42,662 nucleotides of DNA, from positions 1 through 42,662 of the forward strand of contig JAIRRG010000052.1 of the NCBI GenBank assembly GCA_031256095.1, in the 5' to 3' direction. A model generated the notes under the pieces. That model did not search any database. It was not told the DNA's origin and saw only the letters and a list, made by a program, of their open reading frames with translations. Shown here piece by piece: positions 32,558-41,424 of the stretch. How positions within the stretch are numbered: the stretch's first letter is position 1; every line of letters begins with the position of its first letter. Source of the stretch: Desulfobulbaceae bacterium. Its GTDB lineage: Bacteria > Desulfobacterota > Desulfobulbia > Desulfobulbales > Desulfocapsaceae. The position numbers were made by a program, and so were the translations under genes.

Positions 32558-33260
32558 TTTCTCTCCTCCTCAATAAAACCGTCGTTATATATATTATCCC
32601 AAGTCCGCATATGATTTGATAAATTGTCATCCCAGCCCATATGACAGGATTTTCCCGTATGAACTCTATTAAAAATCTGAATATGAAATACGCCAAAACA
32701 TACAGCTTAAAAAGTAGCCCGGCTGTTTTAACTCTGCCTTTATAATAGAGCAAAAGAATAAAGGAGACTACATGGAAGCCGACTTCAAACAATTGTGTCG
32801 GTAATCTGGGGAATCCGTCCCCAAAATCAAAACCCCACGTTGCGATCTTGCCGTAACAGCAGCCGTTAAAAAAGCAGCCAAGCCGCCCGATAGCCATACC
32901 AAGCGCTATCGAAGGGGCAATGACATTGCCAAGTTTCAATCGGATTCTGAAGATTCGCTTAACTGCGACAACGCCGAACATACCGCCGACAAGACCACCG
33001 ACAATCGATTTGTCGTACAGTATTTCTTCCCAGCCGCGTCCTTCAAATAGCAAGGGGATTTTCGCACCGATGACGCCGAAGATGAGCGCGGAAAACACAA
33101 TTTTAATTGCGCCTTCACTGGCCTGACCTTTGCGGCTTAAATCCGTGAAATAATATATAAGCCCGGCGACTATTCCCAACACTACGAAAAATGTATACGC
33201 GGGGATCCCAAGTATAAACGGCGCCGCTTTTCCGTAGAGCCGTTCATGAACGTCCAACAT
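32541..33260 (-). CDS. Lgt-like (prolipoprotein diacylglyceryl transferase family) membrane protein
   Basis: Integral membrane protein of 239 residues with about seven helices and the Lgt fold signature. Lgt moves a diacylglyceryl group from phosphatidylglycerol to a lipobox Cys. The core motif reads GRLGCFFNGCCYG (about 124-136) against the usual GRIGNFINGELYG: the Arg and the NG are kept, while the N and E are replaced by Cys. RFLIEFIREN (about 195-204) keeps the second conserved Arg. The His of the usual FHGGL motif is missing (IVGGLVGG here). It therefore probably uses the Lgt scaffold for a different acceptor or lipid. It is shorter than E. coli Lgt (291). It overlaps both neighbours by 17 bases and is not the housekeeping lgt. 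Confidence 0.8.
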   Translation of the reverse strand: MLDVHERLYGKAAPFILGIPAYTFFVVLGIVAGLIYYFTDLSRKGQASEGAIKIVFSALIFGVIGAKIPLLFEGRGWEEILYDKSIVGGLVGGMFGVVAVKRIFRIRLKLGNVIAPSIALGMAIGRLGCFFNGCCYGKIATWGFDFGDGFPRLPTQLFEVGFHVVSFILLLYYKGRVKTAGLLFKLYVLAYFIFRFLIEFIRENPVIWAGMTIYQIICGLGIIYITTVLLRRRENGGEQ

Positions 33261-33723
33261 TATCCTTTACCTTTTTAGCCAATCGGCCAACTCGGCAGCA
33301 GTTACCGTCGGTCATACAGTTATATAATTTAAGGACGGAACAGAATCCGCACGCCGCGGACGTTTGGAGTATGGTGAACAAGCCTGTCATTCCCCATGCC
33401 ACAGTCGGATTCGCGAAGTATAACAGGAAAAGACAAATAACCGAGAAGATTGTCCCGGCTAAATGAGAAGCGTAAATTCCCTTTTCATCAACGATTATTT
33501 TTTCACCGGGACTAATTCGATCAACTGTGTATTTATAAAGCAGAATAAGCGGAGCCTTATCCACTTTTAATAGAGCGGAAAAAAGCATAATCAGGAAAAC
33601 CACGCCGACCAAGTATTTTATCTGGAAAATTATACTGAGCCATAAAAGCCCGGCTATCATTATCCTGCAAAACGCAAAGCTGCCCTTTGAAATCGTTTTC
33701 AGCCTAAACTGCGCCTGTGCCAT
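33244..33723 (-). CDS. DUF4395-like membrane protein with a CGFC motif
   Basis: Membrane protein of about 159 residues that I place tentatively with DUF4395. Four hydrophobic segments are visible, two near 20-52 and two near 90-130. A redox-looking motif CGFC (SAACGFCSVLKLYNC) follows, then a Cys-rich end (MTDGNCCRVGRLAKK). CxxC next to a membrane helix suggests disulfide chemistry or metal binding, which is inference. The ATG at 33723 is preceded by AGAGG at 8 bases, better than the GTG three codons upstream. It overlaps the upstream methyltransferase gene by 20 bases and the Lgt-like gene by 17, so all are translated as one unit. Confidence 0.65.
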   Translation of the reverse strand: MAQAQFRLKTISKGSFAFCRIMIAGLLWLSIIFQIKYLVGVVFLIMLFSALLKVDKAPLILLYKYTVDRISPGEKIIVDEKGIYASHLAGTIFSVICLFLLYFANPTVAWGMTGLFTILQTSAACGFCSVLKLYNCMTDGNCCRVGRLAKKVKDNVGRS

Positions 33724-34300
33724 CCGCTCCACCTCTTAGTTTCGGGAAAAACATCCCCGTATTTTTTATATAGTTTTCATACTCCGCAAATTCTTCCCGC
33801 AATAACGCTTCTTCTTGTTTTGCCCGATAATACATAAACGGAATAAATATAAATGCGGTCAGCGCGGCACTTAACCAATTCCTGTAAACAAGGCTTCCTC
33901 CAAGCAACATGAGCATTATCGAAGCATACAATGGATGTCGTACAAGTTTGTAAACGCCATGGTTAATAAGGGTGTGATCTTCATATACCTTAATGTGGTT
34001 AGCCCAATTCCCCTTGAGCTGCAACCTGCCTAATATATTAGTAACCGCGCCTGTGACGACCATTGCCGTTCCCAAAAATACTATTAGGATATGCGCATTA
34101 TGATCAAAATTTCCCAAACGGAATCGCAACACAAGATAGTAAACAAAGTAGAAGCCTATCATACTTCCTGTTGCTACTATTACACGTTTACTTTTCTTAA
34201 CAGTATCCTTTTCCCCATATAATATAAAATCAATAAAAATCGCCAGAAAAACCGATACAACAGATAACGAAATCACAATGGGAATGATATTATTAATCAT
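33704..34300 (-). CDS. Isoprenylcysteine carboxyl methyltransferase (ICMT)-like membrane protein
   Basis: Integral membrane SAM-dependent methyltransferase-like protein of 198 residues with about five helices. The C-terminal half has the full ICMT/phospholipid methyltransferase motif set: HGVYKLVRHPLYAS (about 116-129) and RAKQEEALLREEFAEYENY (about 159-177), where the RHP and EE residues bind SAM and substrate. Eukaryotic members methylate prenylated Cys; bacterial members are mostly uncharacterised, and relatives methylate phosphatidylethanolamine. In this operon a lipid or lipid-anchored substrate is the natural guess. It starts one base after the radical SAM stop codon. Confidence 0.85.
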   Translation of the reverse strand: MINNIIPIVISLSVVSVFLAIFIDFILYGEKDTVKKSKRVIVATGSMIGFYFVYYLVLRFRLGNFDHNAHILIVFLGTAMVVTGAVTNILGRLQLKGNWANHIKVYEDHTLINHGVYKLVRHPLYASIMLMLLGGSLVYRNWLSAALTAFIFIPFMYYRAKQEEALLREEFAEYENYIKNTGMFFPKLRGGADGTGAV

Positions 34301-34301
34301 T

Positions 34302-35657
34302 CTATGCGCTCCTGTGTATCATATTATACGCGGAAAACGGTATACGTCTTAGGTCGGTCGTAATGATATGCACACATTCTTTTTGCATTGACTTCATATC
34401 AAAATTATACTTATCGACAAAGGAGCTGACGCTTATTCTAAAAGTATTTTCATCGACAAATTTCATCTTTTCTTCCTTCGATTTTAAAATGAAATTCCCA
34501 GGCGAATACTTTTTTATATCGTTTATAAAGTCACAACAGGCGCAAACATTGAATATCTTGCTGCCATCATTAAAATTTTCTAAGGCGTCCTCAAGTGTAA
34601 ACATGAAAGTGTTTCCGATAAATCTTTTAAATTCGCTTAAATCTCTATCGCGGATAACTGGAATAAACCCGTCCTTATCTTTAAACAAATATGTAATAGC
34701 GACCCGCTCAACGTTACATGGAAGCGGTATAAAATCAGAGGTTTTTATCATTTTGTTTGTTTGTTTCTCGATCCTGTTTAAGACCCCAGAAAGGGTGACC
34801 CTGTCTGGGGGAGCGTCAATATTCCCATAATAGCTTACCGGTTGATAATTCACTCCACGCACACAGGGCTGGTTCATTCCATAAACCAAAATTTCACCGC
34901 ATAGATGATCGCTTACGCCGCCTTCTATCGTTGCCACTAATGTTGTTGGCACGTTATATTTGTTCAAATTTTTTATCGCCTTTTTTTTGATACTCACAAG
35001 GTTTTTTCCACGTAATCTTGAATAGACTTTATTCTCAAGCCCATCAAATTGTAAGTAAATTTCAAAGCCCCCACGGAATTTTGCAATTTCACGAACAAAA
35101 TTTTCATCTTCCGCAATCCTAACCCCGTTGGTATTTAACATAACATATTTGAAACCCTTGTGTTTTGCCATTCCAATTATATCTATAATATATTCATGCA
35201 GCGTCGGTTCGCCACCACTGATTTGTAAAATCTCCGCTCTATTATTTTCGGCGGACATATAAAAATCCATCATTTTTTCAACTAGATGAAGCGGCAAGTC
35301 TGCATCGTCAACCGCACGAGCATAGCATATCGGGCAAGATAAATTACACCTTCTCGTTATCTCAATAAGGCCAATACAAGTGTGTTGGTCATGATTTTCG
35401 CACAATCCGCAATCATATGGGCAGCCGCGGCTAATAATTGTCTGTGTGCCGCTTTTTGTTCCCTGTTTGTCATATTTATATTTTTGAAGATGATATTGAA
35501 AATCTTCTTCTAAAATCTCAAAATGTTCCCCGCATGTCCGACAGTTTTTTAAGATAAATACGCCTTTTTCGTTATACACGATTTTGCCGTCAATTAAACC
35601 GCCGCACTTTGAACATATTGTCCTGGTAAAGGTTTGGTAAATGTAGTCCCTGTTCAT
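34302..35657 (-). CDS. Radical SAM protein of the tetraether-lipid synthase (Tes/MJ0619)-like family
   Basis: The 451-residue enzyme starts at ATG 35657 (GGAGG 7 bases upstream; the ATG two codons earlier is too close). A rubredoxin-like pair of knuckles comes first (C15/C18 and C39/C42). A CPYDCGLC cluster (C79, C83, C86) follows, then the canonical radical SAM CxxxCxxC (C104, C108, C111, in RRCNLSCPIC), GGEP (148-151), YLQFDGL, and VRGVNYQPVSYYG. A C-terminal CACC (C372, C374, C375) could bind another cluster. This arrangement, with ENH...H after the second motif and RGVNYQPVS, is that of archaeal MJ0619/Tes, which joins lipid chains by C-C bonds. Family members have also been annotated as pterin methyltransferases. 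It heads an AT-rich operon of membrane enzymes, which favours a lipid substrate. Confidence 0.85.
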   Translation of the reverse strand: MNRDYIYQTFTRTICSKCGGLIDGKIVYNEKGVFILKNCRTCGEHFEILEEDFQYHLQKYKYDKQGTKSGTQTIISRGCPYDCGLCENHDQHTCIGLIEITRRCNLSCPICYARAVDDADLPLHLVEKMMDFYMSAENNRAEILQISGGEPTLHEYIIDIIGMAKHKGFKYVMLNTNGVRIAEDENFVREIAKFRGGFEIYLQFDGLENKVYSRLRGKNLVSIKKKAIKNLNKYNVPTTLVATIEGGVSDHLCGEILVYGMNQPCVRGVNYQPVSYYGNIDAPPDRVTLSGVLNRIEKQTNKMIKTSDFIPLPCNVERVAITYLFKDKDGFIPVIRDRDLSEFKRFIGNTFMFTLEDALENFNDGSKIFNVCACCDFINDIKKYSPGNFILKSKEEKMKFVDENTFRISVSSFVDKYNFDMKSMQKECVHIITTDLRRIPFSAYNMIHRSA

Positions 35658-35788
35658 TCGCATACCTCCGTGAACCGTCCCTAATTTAGCTCATTTCAAA
35701 CGACAGGCAAATGTGCCTATCCTTCCAATCTAAGATTCTATAAGACCGCAAAACAGCGGCGCTGCCCAACCCGCTCCGGAATCACTGC

Positions 35789-37693
35789 CTAGACTGGCAG
35801 ATGGGTGCCGATCTCCACCACCCGTGAGCTGGGGATATTGAAAAAGGTCGAGGCGTTCCAGGCGTTGTTGCTTAAAAAAATGAACAGGGCCCGCCGCCAG
35901 GGCCGCATTACCGGCTCCTCCGCCGAGGCCAGAATGGTTTCGTGGCCCAGGTAGAAGGTGCTATCGTAGAGCGGCAGATGCATGGCCGTCTTGCGGGAGC
36001 ACTCGGAAATTTCCTCCATGTCGGGCCGCTGCATATAACCGTAGGTGACAGTCATACGGTAGAGGCCAACATCTTTATCTGACATATTGAGACGAACGCG
36101 CTCCTCCTTAGGAACGTAAGGAACCTCGACGGTGGCAATCGTCAAGATTATGATGGTCTCCGGCACCGTATGGATCAGAGCGATGGAACGGGCCAAAGGC
36201 ATTGGCGTCAGGTTCTGATTCATGGTCATGAACACGCCGATGCCGGGGCTACGATTAGTGTTCACTTGCCGCAAGCTGGTGAGAAATGCAGTCAGCGGCA
36301 TACTCATCTGAACGAAACGCTCTCGCAGATAGGCGCGGCCTTTCTTCCAGGTGGTCATGACGGTGATCAGGATTACGGCAGCCAACATCGGCAACCAGCC
36401 GCCATCGATAACTTTAATCAGATTGACGCTAAGAAAAGGCAGATCGAACAGTAGGAAAAGCGCCAGCAGCGGCGCGGCTTTCCACAGCGGCCAGTTCCAG
36501 GCGAGATAAACGACAGAAAAATAGAGTATACTGGTTATGGTCATGGCCCCGATAACCGCCAAACCATAAGCGGCGGCCAAGGAACTTGAATTCTGAAAGA
36601 TCAGGGCCAGGCCGATGCAGGCCACCATCAGCAGGGCATTGATGGTCGGCAAATAAATCTGCCCCTTGGCGGTGGGAGAGGTATGGACAAGCCGCATACG
36701 GGGGAGAAAGCCTAAGTGTACGGCTTGCTGGGTAAGGGAATAGACCCCGCTGATCACGGCCTGTGAGGCAATGACCGTGGCCATCGTGGCGAGCAGCAGC
36801 ATGGGAATAAGCAAAGGCGGCGGCAGCGCATGGTAAAAGGGATTATACGCCGCTTCCGAGTTTTTCAGGATGACCGCGCCCTGCCCCAGATAATTGAGCA
36901 GGAGCGCTGGATAAGCGACAAACAGCCAGCCCCTTTTGATGGGGACGCGGCTGAAATGGCCGAGATCGACGTACAGGGATTCGCCGCCGGTAACGCACAG
37001 CACCACGGCGCCGAGGATGATTATGCCATGCAGGTGATTGGCCTTAAAATAGGCAAGGGCGTAATACGGGTTGATGGCATAAGCCACAGCCGGGTTAGAA
37101 ATGATATTGTACAGACCGCTGGCGGCCAGGGCGGCAAACCACAGCAACATGACGGGGCCGAAAATCCCCCCAATGCGGGCGGTGCCATATTTTTGCAGTA
37201 AAAAAAGCAGGACCAGGATGCCGCAGGTAATGGGGACGACAAGCTTCGTCGCTGCTGACGAAACGATGCTTAATCCTTCGACGGCGGACAGTACCGATAT
37301 AGTTGGGGTGATGATACCGTCGCTGTATACCATCGCCGCGCTGCACAGGGCCAGATAAGGCACTATTTTGAAAAAACGGGGCGAAGACATTTTTTTCCTC
37401 ATGGCGTTGTGGATTAGCGCCAGCAGGGCAAAGGTGCCGCCCTCGCCGTGGTTGTCGGCCTTGGTGACAAATGACACGTATTTGATGGTAATGACCACCG
37501 TCAGACTCCAAAAGATCAGCGACAACACGCCCATCACATTGTCATGGCTGACAGCTATGGCATGAGGGCCGTGGAAGCATTCTTTCAGGGTGTAAAGCGG
37601 GCTGGTGCCGATGTCGCCATAGACCACGCCCAAAGCTGTTATCATCAACGCCGCCATGGACTTGCGCGGACTATTTTGGCATTCGTTTGCCAT
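35789..37693 (-). CDS. kup: Kup-family potassium uptake transporter
   Basis: K+/H+ symporter of the KUP/HAK/KT family in the inner membrane. The 634 residues begin at ATG 37693 with GGAG upstream. The first helix has the signature ITALGVVYGDIGTSPLYTLKECF. About twelve helices run to residue 460 (including GTFALLALI, GDGIITP-like SDGIITPTISVLSAVEGL and TGGESLYVDLGHF). A cytoplasmic domain of about 170 residues follows. The frame upstream to 37759 is not family-like. It returns to the GC-rich codon use of the housekeeping genes. No terminator separates it clearly from the AT-rich operon downstream. Confidence 0.95.
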   Translation of the reverse strand: MANECQNSPRKSMAALMITALGVVYGDIGTSPLYTLKECFHGPHAIAVSHDNVMGVLSLIFWSLTVVITIKYVSFVTKADNHGEGGTFALLALIHNAMRKKMSSPRFFKIVPYLALCSAAMVYSDGIITPTISVLSAVEGLSIVSSAATKLVVPITCGILVLLFLLQKYGTARIGGIFGPVMLLWFAALAASGLYNIISNPAVAYAINPYYALAYFKANHLHGIIILGAVVLCVTGGESLYVDLGHFSRVPIKRGWLFVAYPALLLNYLGQGAVILKNSEAAYNPFYHALPPPLLIPMLLLATMATVIASQAVISGVYSLTQQAVHLGFLPRMRLVHTSPTAKGQIYLPTINALLMVACIGLALIFQNSSSLAAAYGLAVIGAMTITSILYFSVVYLAWNWPLWKAAPLLALFLLFDLPFLSVNLIKVIDGGWLPMLAAVILITVMTTWKKGRAYLRERFVQMSMPLTAFLTSLRQVNTNRSPGIGVFMTMNQNLTPMPLARSIALIHTVPETIIILTIATVEVPYVPKEERVRLNMSDKDVGLYRMTVTYGYMQRPDMEEISECSRKTAMHLPLYDSTFYLGHETILASAEEPVMRPWRRALFIFLSNNAWNASTFFNIPSSRVVEIGTHLPV

Positions 37694-38320
37694 GAACTGT
37701 CTCCGGGTTTCTTTATGTTGCTCTGCCTCCGCCTGCTGGCGGCGCCATCCTAATCGCAAACGGAAAATTCAGCGAATAATTCCTGGCCCCGCAAATAAAC
37801 GCCGCGCCCGACTCGGCTTCCCCCCGTTCCAACTGAAAAAGCCGATACGGTCATTGTCATAAACGAGGTTCAGCCACGGCAACGTGAATAAATCTTTACG
37901 AAAACGACATGGTCAATCCCGACGGCCAAAGGGTGGATTCATAGGTCTTGCACATGCAAAAAAACTGAGCGCCAAAGATTCTATGATTCCGTTTCAATGC
38001 CTTAGCTGGAAAAAACGGACTAAAAGGCATAACGGAGTTGACAAAATCGAGATTGCTGATGGTAATGGGAGGTAGGAAATTTGCGGATCGGCCCAAGCCG
38101 CGCCAACCGGCCAAGCTATCAAATTTATGTCGCGGCGGAAAATTTTGTCATTTGATTGAAAATGATGTTATGGATTCAAGACAGTGTTATAACGGAGGGA
38201 ATATGGCTCGGAACTTCCTGGTTTGTATGATCTTTTCTTAAAGTCATTATGCAGCCAGAGAGGCTCTATTTACCGCCCGGCCTGGGCGGCGTCGCGCCTC
38301 ACTAACCAAGGGGAATTGCC
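37694..38320. other. Intergenic region upstream of the metallophosphoesterase unit
   Basis: No convincing gene of normal size is visible. It holds a candidate rightward promoter (annotated separately), a 6-bp hairpin CCGCCC/GGGCGG (38273-38289), and a 12-codon frame with a strong ribosome site (GGAGGG, ATG 38203, stop 38239) that could be a leader peptide or chance. An open frame covers 38223-38438 in phase with the next gene but is Arg/Pro-rich and reads as non-coding. Confidence 0.45.
38038..38066 (+). promoter_or_regulatory. Candidate promoter for the metallophosphoesterase unit
   Basis: TTGACA (38038-38043) and GGTAAT (38061-38066) have a 17-base spacer. The -35 is perfect and the -10 matches four of six positions. 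It would give a leader of about 250 bases before the first small frame at 38321. Confidence 0.4.
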
Positions 38321-38434
38321 ATGGCCTTTTACAGACTTTCAGCCAATGAAACGTGGTTTGAGTTTAGTATTCAGACTGGGGAAGCGGGCGCGTTGTCGTC
38401 CGGCGGTTCGGAGAGCGCGGAGGCGAAAGGGTGA
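38321..38434 (+). CDS. Small ORF (37 residues) upstream of the metallophosphoesterase
   Basis: The frame MAFYRLSANETWFEFSIQTG, followed by an Ala/Ser/Gly/Glu-rich end, starts at ATG 38321 with GGGG 8 bases upstream. It stops 4 bases before the next ATG, so the two could be coupled. The first 20 residues look like a beta-strand-rich protein start, and the rest is low complexity. It may be the stub of a truncated gene or a real small protein. No family is recognised. Confidence 0.4.
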   Translation: MAFYRLSANETWFEFSIQTGEAGALSSGGSESAEAKG

Positions 38435-38438
38435 GGTC

Positions 38439-41414
38439 ATGAGCGAGCAAGCGAAGAGTCAAACGGTGAAAAATCCTCGGGGGTATCTTAAATCTGGCGA
38501 TTGCGTCATCCTCTATCCGGCATTGACCTCTCCGGCGCTTGTGCCGGTGGGCGACAAGGGCGAACTGAACATTATTCTCGCCGGCAACGAGGATGTAAAA
38601 AGCTACTACGACAACGCGGAGAAGAAGGAGTTTTTGCGCTATTGCCATTCCCATCTGCGCCTGCCGCCCTGGCGCGATCTCTACGGCGAACCGCACCCAA
38701 AAGGGTCTGTGCCGAAAGGCCAGATTTTCAACACAGGCCAGGCCCACTACAATGACTTGTATGATCTCTCCGGTTACCAAAACATGATCTATAAGAGAGA
38801 TCAGCATGATGGCCCTATAAAGGCGTATGACGCGGGGCAATGTGACGGATGGTTTTTGAGAGAATTGAAGCCCGGCAAGGAAGAGGATGGCACGGTATCG
38901 ATTGATGACGGGAAAACGCCTTTCGGCATTCTTGGAAGCTCGGCGGTCGCTATGCTCCTTGGCGCTCCCAAGGATGAAAATAAATATAAATATCTTTTTC
39001 ATCTGCGTTTCTCCGGCATTCAAAACAGAGACGAGGGGATGTACGAGGTGATATGGTTCGCCTGTTGGCGTGATGAAAAAAACCCGGAGAAACCATGGCA
39101 TTATATTCCCAAGGAAGATATCGTGTTGCCGAAATTCACACAAGAAATTGTTCAGGGAGGCGAAAAAGCCAATAACAAACAGAAGCTGCTTCAGCCGGCC
39201 AAGCCGCCTGAGGCAAGCGATGAATCACTGCCGCCGAAGGAAAAGCCGCGTTGTGAAAATAGTTACGCCTTGTTTGACCTGGGGGTACCTTGCGTAACCC
39301 CGGAGCAAAAAAGCTTCGCCAGAAACCAAAACCAACCGCCTGAAAAACAACCTGACTCATCGGTTCCCCCGCTTTCTTGCCTATGGCAAAGCGGCCACCT
39401 GTTTACGCCCAGGCATCCCGTCTATTTTTCCGACAAGCCCTTGCTCGACATCGGCGTTATCGCCGACCCGCATATCTCGTCGAGGCAGAGCCTGTACAAA
39501 ACGGTTGGGGCGAGAGTGATACCCGGCGTCGATAGCTTTGATCAGTCGCAAATTGTTTCAGACGGCAAGGCAAAAATTGTCGCGCCGGAGGCAAGCGACT
39601 CGCCGCTGATTGGGCTGATGGCCCACGAGAATCTGCAAACGGCGCGCGAGTTGTTTGAAAAGATTGGCGCCGCAAGCGATGTCATTGTTTTTGCCGGTGA
39701 TATATACGACCATATCCGCAACCTCAATCCCAAAGCGTATAAAAATCCCGAAGGGAAAACCAGCGTTTTGTGGAACTCTCTCAGGTATCGCAAAAACTAT
39801 GAAAACGACCGGCAAACCTATCCGCGTTTCATTGACGCCATGATGGCCCTGGAGCTTATCTATCAAACCTATGCCGGCGGCAAAGCGGTTATTTACCTGG
39901 CCGGCAACCATGAAGGCTATGAGCGGCCTTACGGCATTTCGCCAAGGGTGCCAAGCGCGACGGTTGACATGGTGAAAGCCAATGAGGGCATCCCGCTTGA
40001 CCATAATTTGACCTTTTACGAGGCGGTGCTGCTCTATGGCGACGCCTATGGCGACTATTATATGGGGAACTATGCCAAAGAGAATTACGACTGGCTTCAT
40101 ACGACCCTGTCGCCATGGAAGGATATATTTATTTCCTATGGCGAAAAACAAAATATAGTCTGCCTGGATTGGGGCAGGGATGAAAAATATGTTGATAACT
40201 TTGTCAGCGGCGGCGATACCTTGCCCCGGGCCAGTCAGGCTATCGACGACAAACAACTGAAGCTGCTGCAACGCGCTCCGGCAAAAGGCGGCCAGAACGG
40301 CGTCGTCAATATTTTATGCAGCCACTTTACCTTTGCCGCTTATACTCCAGGCAAATCCCTTTTTAATGACGCCTTTGCCAGCAATGAGCCGGTTCAGGCG
40401 AAAACAACGACAACATCGGCGACCAAGGAAGGCTACAGCGTTGATGTCGGGACATTCGGCGAGCGGAAAAGCGAGGTATGGTCAATCGCCTGTGAAAAAT
40501 TCACATATATCATTTCCGGCCATACGCACCGGGCGGGCATCTATGAACTCAGCGCCGAAAAGAGCGAGGCATATACTCCCGACTACGGGACGGGACAAAC
40601 GATACAATCCAACAAGATAACGCCGATGTCCGCCATGAAGGATTTGCGCGACGCGATTTTTATCGGCGGCGGGAAAGAAACGCTGGCGCTGGTCAGCGGC
40701 TCCTGCGGCACCTACAACAAGCGCAACATGTTTGGCGAGTTTGCCGGGCACGGCTTCGATGTGCCGCAGGGCATGGTGCTGGAGCCGCGGGGAAAATGGG
40801 TGAAAATCGTTTTGAGCAAGGCGCCCAAGCCGCGCCTGGCCGTGGTTATGGATTATCTGTGGTTTGACGGCAAAGAGCTTTTTGAGCCTGTTCAAGGCAT
40901 CTGGGCTGAATTAACCGCATCCTATCAATTCAATCCCAATCAAACATTACGGAATCTATTCCGCTATCAGGCGGCCGATGGGCGATTCGCTCCCTCCATT
41001 CCTGTTGATTATATGAAGCTGCACGCGGTGACAAATGACGGGACGCATCGGGGATGTCTGCTCATGAAGGTGGAAGACGCCACTGCTAAAACCGTGCAAT
41101 TAGAGGTAACCGGCGCCGATGTTGCGAAGTTTGTTCAATTCGCTGAGTCGAAGGTACCAGATAAAAATTCTCTCTACTACTTTCTAAGCATCCATTTTGG
41201 CGGCAAGAGTTGTTCAGCAAAACACATAGCCGATTACTACGACCTCGCTTCTCCGTGGTGTATGCCGGTAACGTTGAGAAAGCTCAATCCGCGTTGGGGA
41301 AACTATGCCATCCATCGCGGCGGCGGTTTCGGCAATATCACGGGAGAATTGCCTGATTTTGAAAAACTTAAAAAGATTCCTGAATACGCACTAAAACCAA
41401 GCGCACAAAAATGA
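38439..41414 (+). CDS. Large calcineurin-like metallophosphoesterase with unknown N-terminal region
   Basis: Predicted cytoplasmic-type protein of 991 residues with no signal peptide. A complete binuclear-metal phosphoesterase site runs from about 338 to 700: D343-x-H345 (IADPHIS), D421 (FAGDIYDH), N490-H491 (GNHE), H629 (CSHFTF) and H695-x-H697 (GHTHR). The first 340 residues (GDCVILYPALTSPAL onward, with a Pro/Gln-rich linker near 280-325) and the last 250 match nothing I know. Roughly 80 residues separate motifs I and II, an enlarged loop. The start at 38439 follows AGGG at 8 bases. The substrate could be a nucleotide, nucleic acid or phospholipid. The next gene follows after 10 bases and encodes a membrane-anchored repeat protein, so a toxin-immunity or envelope pair is possible but unproven. 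Confidence 0.85.
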   Translation: MSEQAKSQTVKNPRGYLKSGDCVILYPALTSPALVPVGDKGELNIILAGNEDVKSYYDNAEKKEFLRYCHSHLRLPPWRDLYGEPHPKGSVPKGQIFNTGQAHYNDLYDLSGYQNMIYKRDQHDGPIKAYDAGQCDGWFLRELKPGKEEDGTVSIDDGKTPFGILGSSAVAMLLGAPKDENKYKYLFHLRFSGIQNRDEGMYEVIWFACWRDEKNPEKPWHYIPKEDIVLPKFTQEIVQGGEKANNKQKLLQPAKPPEASDESLPPKEKPRCENSYALFDLGVPCVTPEQKSFARNQNQPPEKQPDSSVPPLSCLWQSGHLFTPRHPVYFSDKPLLDIGVIADPHISSRQSLYKTVGARVIPGVDSFDQSQIVSDGKAKIVAPEASDSPLIGLMAHENLQTARELFEKIGAASDVIVFAGDIYDHIRNLNPKAYKNPEGKTSVLWNSLRYRKNYENDRQTYPRFIDAMMALELIYQTYAGGKAVIYLAGNHEGYERPYGISPRVPSATVDMVKANEGIPLDHNLTFYEAVLLYGDAYGDYYMGNYAKENYDWLHTTLSPWKDIFISYGEKQNIVCLDWGRDEKYVDNFVSGGDTLPRASQAIDDKQLKLLQRAPAKGGQNGVVNILCSHFTFAAYTPGKSLFNDAFASNEPVQAKTTTTSATKEGYSVDVGTFGERKSEVWSIACEKFTYIISGHTHRAGIYELSAEKSEAYTPDYGTGQTIQSNKITPMSAMKDLRDAIFIGGGKETLALVSGSCGTYNKRNMFGEFAGHGFDVPQGMVLEPRGKWVKIVLSKAPKPRLAVVMDYLWFDGKELFEPVQGIWAELTASYQFNPNQTLRNLFRYQAADGRFAPSIPVDYMKLHAVTNDGTHRGCLLMKVEDATAKTVQLEVTGADVAKFVQFAESKVPDKNSLYYFLSIHFGGKSCSAKHIADYYDLASPWCMPVTLRKLNPRWGNYAIHRGGGFGNITGELPDFEKLKKIPEYALKPSAQK

Positions 41415-41424
41415 GGGTAACGCC

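Noticed and set aside
37095..37511. Frame overlapping kup on the same strand in another phase
   Set aside because: Composition is His/Arg/Pro-rich noise and the kup frame is unambiguous.
38203..38241. 12-codon frame with a strong ribosome site, possible leader peptide
   Set aside because: Too short to support from one sequence; no stalling motif or run of a single amino acid codon is visible.
38223..38438. 72-residue in-phase extension of the metallophosphoesterase
   Set aside because: It is Arg/Pro-rich, has no ribosome site and overlaps a better small frame; the ATG at 38439 has an acceptable ribosome site.
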